Assembly (NCBI GenBank): GCA_944380275.1
Contig: CALWHB010000007.1
Span: forward strand, 1 to 56,441
Origin: an uncultured Christensenellaceae bacterium
Lineage (GTDB): Bacteria; Bacillota; Clostridia; Christensenellales; UBA3700
Direction of reading: 5' to 3'
Length of the DNA: 56,441 nucleotides
Positions within the stretch are counted from its first letter, which is position 1, and each line of letters starts with the position of its first letter. Below, in pieces: positions 35,768-42,740 of this stretch. The notes under the pieces were generated by a model. The model made no database searches, had not been told where the DNA came from, and saw only the letters and a list, made by a program, of their open reading frames with translations. The position numbers and the translations under genes were made by a program.

Positions 35768-35798
35768 CCCGATACGCGCATATACGGTGCGTATCGGG
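35768..35798 (+). terminator. Strong hairpin without T run after the MBL gene
   Basis: CCCGATACGC and GCGTATCGGG form a perfect 10-bp stem around 11 bases, 9 bases after the stop codon. No T run follows on either strand, so it is either an mRNA 3'-end stabiliser or a Rho-assisted end. Confidence 0.45.
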
Positions 35799-35880
35799 CA
35801 AAAATAAAAGAGAATTCTCTTTACAAATTTCAGTTTTTTACAAATCTATATCATTTACAAACGATTAAACGGCACGAATT

Positions 35881-35909
35881 TTGACTGTTTTGAGCGAAAC
35901 TATAATAAT
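35881..35909 (+). promoter_or_regulatory. Promoter of rho
   Basis: TTGACT and AATAAT with a 17-base spacer (TATAAT at 35901 would leave only 14), 39 bases before the ATG. Confidence 0.5.
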
Positions 35910-35948
35910 CCGTTGCCGGGAAGAGTACATATTATTCAGGAGAAAGAT

Positions 35949-37418
35949 ATGACCGACAAAAAATTCTACACCGAGGACGAGTTGAACAAAATGACCGTTT
36001 TTCAATTGAGAGAAGTGGCGCGCGACATAGGCGTCAGTTCACCTACGTCAAAAAAGAAAGAGGAGATTATTTCGCAGTATCTGGGTATTGCGGACGGAGA
36101 AATTCAGCCTACGAGAAGTACGCGAGGACGTCGCCCGGTTAATAAACCCAGAGAACTTGAATCTTCTGATAAAGACAAGGGGCAGTCAGGCGAAGAGAAA
36201 GGCAAAAAACAGGTTCAGGAGCGCGAGAACGTCGCGCCTGTCACTCCTCAGGAAGACAACGCTGAAAGCGAGCTTGAAGAAAAGCACGGCGTGCTGGATA
36301 TCCATCCGGACGGATACGGTTTTCTGAGGGCGGAGAACTGCGAATACGGGAATAAAGACTGTTATGTTTCTGCAAAGCTGATTAAATCTATAGGATTGAG
36401 AGCAGGCGATAAGGTCGCAGGCAGAGCGAAACGAAATGCTGAAAACAAGCCTCCGGCACTTGTGCTTGTGGACGAAGTAAACGGCAATCCTCCTGAAAAT
36501 CTCAGACAAAGACCCAATTTTGACAATCTTGTCCCCATATATCCCGACGAAAGACTCAGGCTTGAACTCAAGACGGGCAAGAGCGATTTTGCGATAAGGT
36601 GCATAGACCTCATCGCGCCGATAGGAAAGGGGCAGAGAGCGATGATAGTTTCTCCTCCGAAAGCGGGAAAAACGACTTTGCTGAAAAAAATCGCAAACAG
36701 TATTTCAATCAATTATCCCGACGTAATGCTCTTTGTACTTCTCGTAGACGAAAGACCGGAAGAAGTTACCGATATGCAGAGAAGTATAAACGGAGAAGTC
36801 ATTTACTCTACATTTGACGAAACGCCGGAACACCACTGCAAGAGTGCGGAACTGCTGATAGAGAGGGCAAAGCGCAATGTGGAGCTGGGCAAAGACGTCG
36901 TAATTATTATGGATTCTCTGACGAGGCTTGCGAGAGCGTACAACCTGACAATACCTCCCACCGGCAGGACTTTGTCGGGCGGTATAGACCCCGGCGCGCT
37001 GCACAGTCCTAAGAGATTTTTCGGAAGTGCGAGAAATATCGAAAACGGAGGCAGTCTTACGATTATCGCTACAGCTCTGATTGATACCGGCAGCCGTATG
37101 GACGATGTGATTTATGAGGAATTCAAAGGTACGGGCAATATGGAAATCCATCTTGACCGCAAGATGAGCGAGCGAAGAGTTTTCCCTGCGATAGACCTCA
37201 ACAAGTCGAGTACGAGAAGGGAGGATTTGCTCCTTACTCAGAAGGAACTGGAAGGCGTGTTTGCGATGAGAAAGATGATAAGCTCTATGGACAGTCAGGA
37301 GGCAACGGAAAAACTTCTCGATTATATCGTCAAGACAAAAAACAACGACGAGTTTATCGGTATCATCTGCTCACAGGTAAACAGGTGGGAAAAAGAAGGA
37401 TTCAGTTTCAGAAAATAA
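35949..37418 (+). CDS. rho: Transcription termination factor Rho
   Basis: A 489-residue hexameric RNA helicase that ends transcripts. Residues about 11-45 are the Rho N-terminal helical domain ([18 protein letters not shown]), followed by a charged, probably disordered insert of about 60 residues ([11 protein letters not shown], then many Glu/Lys). The cold-shock-like RNA-binding domain starts at [14 protein letters not shown]. The ATPase has Walker [10 protein letters not shown] (about 235-243), Walker [17 protein letters not shown], and the Q and R loop region [21 protein letters not shown]. The start at 35949 follows AGGAGAAAG. It is a single-gene unit with its own terminator. Confidence 0.95.
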   Translation: MTDKKFYTEDELNKMTVFQLREVARDIGVSSPTSKKKEEIISQYLGIADGEIQPTRSTRGRRPVNKPRELESSDKDKGQSGEEKGKKQVQERENVAPVTPQEDNAESELEEKHGVLDIHPDGYGFLRAENCEYGNKDCYVSAKLIKSIGLRAGDKVAGRAKRNAENKPPALVLVDEVNGNPPENLRQRPNFDNLVPIYPDERLRLELKTGKSDFAIRCIDLIAPIGKGQRAMIVSPPKAGKTTLLKKIANSISINYPDVMLFVLLVDERPEEVTDMQRSINGEVIYSTFDETPEHHCKSAELLIERAKRNVELGKDVVIIMDSLTRLARAYNLTIPPTGRTLSGGIDPGALHSPKRFFGSARNIENGGSLTIIATALIDTGSRMDDVIYEEFKGTGNMEIHLDRKMSERRVFPAIDLNKSSTRREDLLLTQKELEGVFAMRKMISSMDSQEATEKLLDYIVKTKNNDEFIGIICSQVNRWEKEGFSFRK

Positions 37419-37485
37419 TATTGATGTAAAACAAATCATTTAGACGGATTATCTTTGTCTTGGTGAAAACAGACAAAAACGTTTA

Positions 37486-37523
37486 TACCGCTTTCCCTTT
37501 ACGGGGAGGCGGTAATTTATTTT
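37486..37523 (+). terminator. Terminator after rho
   Basis: TACCGC...TCCC pairs with GGGGA...GCGGTA around TTTAC, then ATTTATTTT. Confidence 0.7.
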
Positions 37524-37984
37524 GCGGCGACATTTTATGTTGTGCATAAAAAGTATAGATGCCATGAATAAATATTCACAATTAAAACGCGTTTTAAGTC
37601 AAAAATCCGATACGCCGAGATTTCGGCTGTGCTGCACAATAAATAATACGATTTTTTGCATTATCCTTAAAAATCAATCGAATTTACGGCAGAATTATAC
37701 TAAAACACCGATACGACGCGTTGTTTTATAAAATACCGTAAAACAGAAAAAAGTAAGTGCCGTTATGCGAAAGAATTTGTTTAAGCTATGGAAAAAACGG
37801 GAAGAACAATTTCAATTTGTTTTGTAAGATTGACTGTAAAATCAGCCGCTAATCGACTTTAAAATAAAGATATGTTAATTTGAGAGCTATATCTAAAGCC
37901 GTAAAATTGATTTATCAGATAAATAAAACCGTAATTATATGTATAAAACGGATATATTTTTTTGTAAAAAAAATAACAAATGCA
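37524..37984. other. AT-rich intergenic region with a 16-bp palindrome
   Basis: No credible gene on either strand; short frames here have poor ribosome sites and unusual composition. The one clear element is TTAAAACGCGTTTTAA at 37582-37597, a perfect 16-bp palindrome. It could be an operator or DNA-bending site; it is about 400 bases from the next promoter. Confidence 0.45.
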
Positions 37985-38014
37985 TTGATATAGTCAAAAT
38001 ATATGTGCTATAAT
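37985..38014 (+). promoter_or_regulatory. Promoter of the small XRE gene
   Basis: TTGATA and TATAAT with an 18-base spacer, 77 bases before the ATG at 38092. Confidence 0.6.
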
Positions 38015-38091
38015 GAAAAAGGTACGGGTGTACTGTATAAAATTCGTATTATATTTAGAAAGGGCGCACTGATGTGCGGAGTAAAAGAAGT

Positions 38092-38304
38092 ATGGAATTT
38101 GGTAAAAATCTGAAGAGATTGCGTAAGGTAAAAAATATCTCTCAACAGAGAATCGCACAGGAAATAGGCGTGTCGCAACGTACCGTTTCTCATTACGAAA
38201 AAGGCGAGAGCGAACCGTCCTTGATTTGCCTGTGCAAAATCGCCGCCTTCCTCGGCGTTACGACTGACGAACTTCTGGGACATATTTTAGCGGGAAACAA
38301 TTGA
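38092..38304 (+). CDS. Small XRE family regulator
   Basis: A 70-residue protein that is just one XRE helix-turn-helix (FGKNLKRLRKVKNISQQRIAQEIGVSQRTVSHYEKGESEP). No ligand or oligomerisation domain is present. The ATG at 38092 has GGAG 10 bases upstream; GTG 38074 with AAAGGG is an alternative that adds six residues. Its last 18 bases overlap the end of the convergent 81-residue gene, so the two mRNAs are antisense at their 3' ends. Confidence 0.85.
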   Translation: MEFGKNLKRLRKVKNISQQRIAQEIGVSQRTVSHYEKGESEPSLICLCKIAAFLGVTTDELLGHILAGNN

Positions 38305-38532
38305 TTCCACGTTGTCTTCCAGCAAGGTGTAAAGCGCGTAAAGTCCGCCTGTTATGTCTTTGTCAATAAGGGAAGGATAGGTTTTGTCAAGCGACATAAG
38401 GTCTTTTATTACGAGGAGTTGCCGCTTGGCTATGGAGCGTGCAAAGATTTTGTCTGCGTTGCTTAACCGGTGACGCGGTATTAAGTTGTCCGCCCTGTTT
38501 TCACTGAGAATATCGCAAGATTGATATATCAT
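38287..38532 (-). CDS. 81-residue unknown protein, convergent to XRE gene
   Basis: ATG 38532 is preceded by a full AAGGAGG ribosome site with 9-base spacing, which is the main reason to believe the gene. The protein (starting MIYQSCDILSEN, containing LSNADKIFARSIAKRQLLVI and a C-terminal LYALYTLLEDN helix) is soluble, mostly helical and not recognised. It overlaps the XRE gene tail-to-tail by 18 bases. A functional link with the regulator, such as a two-gene regulatory module, is possible but unproven. Confidence 0.6.
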   Translation of the reverse strand: MIYQSCDILSENRADNLIPRHRLSNADKIFARSIAKRQLLVIKDLMSLDKTYPSLIDKDITGGLYALYTLLEDNVESIVSR

Positions 38533-38705
38533 AATAATTGTCCTCCTTGTGGACTTTTTGTCCTGTTGTATCTTCATAATAAAAGGTATAATATGACAAT
38601 ATATATCAGTTGATATTCGTAAATCATATTTTTTTGCAAAACGACTTTTAAATTTGAAATTATACGCCGCAAGGCGTACGGTGGGAAGCCGAAGAGGGAT
38701 AGACA

Positions 38706-41126
38706 ATGAAATACGCTGACTTGATAGAGAAGATGACTTTGGAAGAAAAGGCATCTTTGTGTTCGGGTAAAGACATGTGGCATTTCAAGGGTATCGAAAG
38801 ACTTGGGATACCTGAGATTATGGTTTCGGACGGTCCTCACGGACTGAGAACTCAAAAAGATTCAGGTGTAAGCACAAAGATGAACGTGTCTGTAGACGCG
38901 ACGTGTTTTCCGCTTGCTTGCGCTACTGCATGTTCGTGGGACAGAAATCTTTTGAGAGAATTGGGTAGTAAGCTGGGCGAAGAGGCACAGAAAGAGGACG
39001 TTCAGGTCGTTCTCGGTCCCGGCGTAAACATAAAACGTTCTCCGCTTTGCGGCAGAAACTTTGAATATTTTTCCGAAGACCCGCTTTTGAGCGGCGAGTT
39101 GGGCGCAGCTTTTGTCGAAGGCGTTCAGTCGCAGGGCGTGGGTACTTCTGTTAAGCATTTTGCAGTTAACAATCAGGAAACTTACCGTATGTCTGTCAAT
39201 GCCGTGGTGGACGAACGCACGATGAGAGAAATCTATCTGCCTGCATTTGAAACCGTGGTTAAAAAGAGTGCGCCGTCTACGGTAATGGCGTCTTATAATC
39301 TGGTGAACGGTCAGTCTGCGACAGAGAGCGTACATCTTCTTGACGATATTCTCGACAAAGAGTGGAAGTATAACGGCATCGTGATAAGCGACTGGGGCGC
39401 GGTCAACAATCGCGTGAAAGGCGTTGCTGCAGGTATGCACGTTGAAATGCCGTCCAGCGGAGGCATGAACGACGCACTTATCGTCAATGCAGTAAAAGAG
39501 GGAAAACTTGACGAAAAAGTGCTTGACGAAAAGGTCGACCGTATTTTGCAGGCGGTATTCGATTTGGACTCAAAGCGCAGAAAGGGTGCAAATTACGACC
39601 CGAAAGAACACGACGAGTTTGCGCGCAAAGCGGCATCGGAGTGTTGCGTTTTGCTCAAAAACAAAAACAAGATTCTGCCTCTTTCAAAAAAAGACAAAAT
39701 TCTCGTTGTAGGAGATATGGCGAGAAATCCCAGATTCCAGGGTGCAGGAAGTTCTTTTATAAATTGTCATAAAATCACCTCTGCGCTCGATGCGTTGGAC
39801 GAGGCAGGTATCGCATACGAGTTTGAAGAAGGATATTACAAAAAGACGCGTAAGGATTGTTCAAAACTTATAGAAAAAGCTGTGGCGAGGGCAAAAGATT
39901 TCGATAAGGTAATCGTCTTTGCAGGACTTCCCGGAGAATACGAGGCGGAAGGTTTTGACCGCAGAGATATGGATATGCCTGCGTCGCACAATATTCTGAT
40001 TTCTGAAATCGCAAAAGCAAATAAAAACGTTATTGTCGTTCTAAGCGCAGGCTCTGTAGTAACAATGCCATGGATTGACAGCGTGAAAGGATTGCTGTTG
40101 ACTTCTCTTGCGGGACAGAACAGCGGCGGTGCGACGGTGGACGTGCTTTACGGAAAAGTCAATCCCTGCGGAAAACTTGCAGAAACCTATCCGCTTAAGA
40201 TTTCGCACGTTCCCGCAAGCGCGTATTTCCCCGGTGAGAGATACAACGTCGAATATCGTGAAGGCTTATACGTCGGCTACAGATATTTCGAAAGTGTGGA
40301 CGCTCCCGTATTGTTCCCGTTTGGATACGGATTGTCTTATACGACTTTCAGCTACCGCGACATTGCGGTGGATAAGACTGATTTCAATGCCGACGATAAG
40401 GTCAAGGTGAGCGTTACCGTAGACAATACAGGCGACAGAGCAGGCAAAGAAATCGTTCAGCTTTACGTACTTCACAAAGGGAAAGCTGTGTACATGCCAA
40501 AGGTACAGTTGCGTGCTTTCGACAAAGTCGAAATAGGTGCGAAAAGTTGCGCAACAGTCACGTTTATACTTGACAAAAGAGCTTTTGCGTTTTATGATGT
40601 TAATGAAAAGGATTGGGTCGTCGAAAGCGGCGAGTACGAGATTGCCGTAGGCGGAAACGTAAGAGAACTCAAGTGCAGGATTACCGTAAACATAAAGGGT
40701 ACAGACAGCGATAAAATCAAGTCTTCCGCAAAGGGGTGGTATCTTTCGCCCGACGTAAAAAAAGCAGTTTCGGACGAGGATTTCAAGTCGCTTTTTGAAG
40801 ACGGAAAAACCACAAGCATAGAGCATGAGTGCAAGAAAGGTTCTTTCACTTCTGACGACAGCATAGAAGATATGTCAAAAACAAGCGGACTTGCGAGATT
40901 TATGCTCAGGATAGCAAAACCGCTTATACGTATGTCCATGAACGCGGATAAATACGACCCCAACTATCTGATGATTTACGAGGTAATGAAGACTTCTCCG
41001 CTCAGGTCGTTGGCTTTCAGTTCGCAGGGCATGTTCAATATGAAGATGGTCGACGGAGTAGTTATTATGATGAACGGTCGATTCTTCAAAGGTCTGTTTG
41101 CTTTACTCAAGGCTATTAAAAAATAA
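38706..41126 (+). CDS. GH3 beta-glucosidase-type enzyme, cytoplasmic
   Basis: An 806-residue GH3 enzyme without signal peptide, so it acts on imported oligosaccharides. The N-terminal barrel has SDGPHGLRTQ and VISDWGAVNN with nucleophile Asp229. The second domain follows (AGLPGEYEAEGFDRRDMDMPASHN, carrying acid/base candidates), then a fibronectin-III-like domain (VSVTVDNTGDRAGKEIVQLYV). A C-terminal extension of about 120 residues (DKIKSSAKGWYLSPDV onward) is typical of the longer clostridial GH3 group. Beta-glucoside is the default substrate; beta-xyloside or N-acetylhexosaminide are less likely. AGAGGGA precedes the ATG. Confidence 0.9.
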   Translation: MKYADLIEKMTLEEKASLCSGKDMWHFKGIERLGIPEIMVSDGPHGLRTQKDSGVSTKMNVSVDATCFPLACATACSWDRNLLRELGSKLGEEAQKEDVQVVLGPGVNIKRSPLCGRNFEYFSEDPLLSGELGAAFVEGVQSQGVGTSVKHFAVNNQETYRMSVNAVVDERTMREIYLPAFETVVKKSAPSTVMASYNLVNGQSATESVHLLDDILDKEWKYNGIVISDWGAVNNRVKGVAAGMHVEMPSSGGMNDALIVNAVKEGKLDEKVLDEKVDRILQAVFDLDSKRRKGANYDPKEHDEFARKAASECCVLLKNKNKILPLSKKDKILVVGDMARNPRFQGAGSSFINCHKITSALDALDEAGIAYEFEEGYYKKTRKDCSKLIEKAVARAKDFDKVIVFAGLPGEYEAEGFDRRDMDMPASHNILISEIAKANKNVIVVLSAGSVVTMPWIDSVKGLLLTSLAGQNSGGATVDVLYGKVNPCGKLAETYPLKISHVPASAYFPGERYNVEYREGLYVGYRYFESVDAPVLFPFGYGLSYTTFSYRDIAVDKTDFNADDKVKVSVTVDNTGDRAGKEIVQLYVLHKGKAVYMPKVQLRAFDKVEIGAKSCATVTFILDKRAFAFYDVNEKDWVVESGEYEIAVGGNVRELKCRITVNIKGTDSDKIKSSAKGWYLSPDVKKAVSDEDFKSLFEDGKTTSIEHECKKGSFTSDDSIEDMSKTSGLARFMLRIAKPLIRMSMNADKYDPNYLMIYEVMKTSPLRSLAFSSQGMFNMKMVDGVVIMMNGRFFKGLFALLKAIKK

Positions 41127-41151
41127 CAATAGCCTACCCCCTTCTAAAAGG

Positions 41152-41182
41152 CAGGTCGGGAACCAACCCGGCCTGTTTTTTT
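41152..41182 (+). terminator. Terminator after the GH3 gene
   Basis: CAGGTCGGG pairs with CCCGGCCTG (one G-T pair) around AACCAA, followed by seven T. Confidence 0.9.
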
Positions 41183-41434
41183 GTATTTTTAAGACGGGGA
41201 AATTGCGTATTCCGGGCGATAAACGGACGGTTGACGTCCTGTTAACCTGAAATTGCAACACGATATAGTTGCGAGGTCTGCATTAAACGAAAATCTTCAG
41301 ACTGAAGGAATAGATATTGCAAGCTTATTTTTATTCTGCAATTTCCATGCTGAAAAGGTCGTATTTGTTTTGCGGATTTTTATATCCGAAAACTTAAAAA
41401 ACGGGTGAGGCAGAGTCAAAAGTATTTAAAGTAT
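41183..41434. other. Intergenic region with no feature seen
   Basis: Together with the two flanking terminators this makes a 349-base gap between the convergent GH3 and acyltransferase genes. I see no gene, promoter or clear structure in it. Confidence 0.4.
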
Positions 41435-41436
41435 AA

Positions 41437-41472
41437 AAAAATCAACCGCAGTTTTGTTTGCGGTTGATTTTT
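41437..41472 (-). terminator. Terminator of the acyltransferase gene
   Basis: AAAAATCAACCGCA pairs with TGCGGTTGATTTTT around GTTTTGTT. The minus-strand side ends in seven T, right after the acyltransferase stop codon. Confidence 0.85.
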
Positions 41473-41475
41473 ATG

Positions 41476-42483
41476 TCAGTCTTTTTTGATTTCTGCGTCG
41501 CTTTGCGTCGCGGCATTTTCATCTTTGGAGGAGCGTTGCCAGAAACGCTTTTTCTTGACTTTTGTAGAGAAATATTTCTCGTTGTTGAATTCAACGCATT
41601 GAGCAATAGAATCGTGTACTCTCTGAGTCAGGTCGTAAACGCTCTTTTTTACCGGAAGTTCGGTATTGGGATATACCGGAGGCAAAACCTCAATGCTGAC
41701 GAGCGGATGTTTGCTGAAAATCTTCGTCAGTTTGCGTGGACGATACTTTATAGCCAACGGAATTACCGGGACGTTGTTTTTTACCGCAAAGTGAAAAGCT
41801 CCCGGTTTGAACGTTCTTATTTTGTCGTACCACGGCCAGAGCGCGCCTTCTGGGAAGAAGTGTACGAATTTGCCGCGTTGGAGAAGTCCGTCCATTTCTT
41901 CAATGAATTTTTTTGTACCCGCGGTCGTATTGGGTATAGGGAAGGCGTTAAGCAAGTGAACTATGTGTCTGACGTACGGCAACTGGAAAGTGGTGTGCAG
42001 CGTGGGCAGATAGCTCATCTTCGGCCAGTTTGCCTGGCAAGCCATAACGCAGTCCATCATGTGAACGTGGTTGCTTACGGTAATTGCTCCCGACCCTGAC
42101 TTGATTATTCTTCTTATGTATTTTTTGTTTTTAACTTTGAAACCGTACATGAAGAAAGTAATTATCGGCAACAGAGTCATGCCGAACATCCATAGCAGAC
42201 AACCGAAGAATTTCTTGATGGGATTTCTTATAATGTATTCAAAATTTTCGTCAAATACAACGTCGAGGAAAGTGTTGCTTTCCATCATATGTTCATCTTC
42301 GTTTTCAGGATATTCGATTTTATCCGAAACGGGGATTATATGCGTTTTTTCCTTCTTTTTTTTGCCGCCGTCTTCGACTTCGGGCTGTGCGGAAATATCA
42401 CTTTCTTCAGCGGATTTTTCCGTAAGAGGCTTTTTGTCTTCTGCGAGAAGGTCTTTTTGAGATATATTTCTTCTTTTTGCCAT
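41476..42483 (-). CDS. 1-Acyl-glycerol-3-phosphate acyltransferase family (PlsC-like)
   Basis: A 335-residue membrane-associated acyltransferase. The catalytic HX4D motif is in SNHVHMMDCV and the glycerol-phosphate motif is FFPEGALWPW; IPLAIKYRPRK is the fourth block. A hydrophobic anchor (FFGCLLWMFGMTLLPIITFFMY) precedes it. The first 65 residues are charged, low in hydrophobics and unusual for the family. No ribosome site precedes ATG 42483, and the promoter at 42490-42518 would start transcription at or within a base of this ATG, so the mRNA may be leaderless. The next in-frame ATGs (residues 65-66) also lack a ribosome site. Confidence 0.87.
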   Translation of the reverse strand: MAKRRNISQKDLLAEDKKPLTEKSAEESDISAQPEVEDGGKKKKEKTHIIPVSDKIEYPENEDEHMMESNTFLDVVFDENFEYIIRNPIKKFFGCLLWMFGMTLLPIITFFMYGFKVKNKKYIRRIIKSGSGAITVSNHVHMMDCVMACQANWPKMSYLPTLHTTFQLPYVRHIVHLLNAFPIPNTTAGTKKFIEEMDGLLQRGKFVHFFPEGALWPWYDKIRTFKPGAFHFAVKNNVPVIPLAIKYRPRKLTKIFSKHPLVSIEVLPPVYPNTELPVKKSVYDLTQRVHDSIAQCVEFNNEKYFSTKVKKKRFWQRSSKDENAATQSDAEIKKD

Positions 42484-42489
42484 AAATTC

Positions 42490-42518
42490 AATATATCACA
42501 CAAAACAGTATAAGTCAA
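42490..42518 (-). promoter_or_regulatory. Promoter of the acyltransferase gene, possibly leaderless
   Basis: TTGACT and TATATT with an exact 17-base spacer on the minus strand. The -10 ends 6 bases before the ATG. Confidence 0.6.
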
Positions 42519-42666
42519 CGTAAAGCCGTATTCTGGTCTTGTGCAAAGAACCGACAAGACAAATTTTGACGACTGCACAGCATAAGAGAACTGCTGCGGG
42601 GATTGAAACAACGTATTGTCTATAGGGATATTAATGTTCATATATAAAATAATAATATTATAATAC

Positions 42667-42695
42667 TTGTATTTTATGTCGAACTTTGCTATGAT
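42667..42695 (+). promoter_or_regulatory. Promoter of the GLUG lipoprotein gene
   Basis: TTGTAT and TATGAT with a 17-base spacer, 46 bases before the ATG. Confidence 0.5.
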
Positions 42696-42740
42696 AGATA
42701 TGCATAGTTTGACAAAATTTCGGACTATAAGGAAGTATCT

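Noticed and set aside
37522..37731. 69-residue frame after rho
   Set aside because: It begins at the rho terminator, has no ribosome site and no domain; it covers the 16-bp palindrome and looks non-coding.
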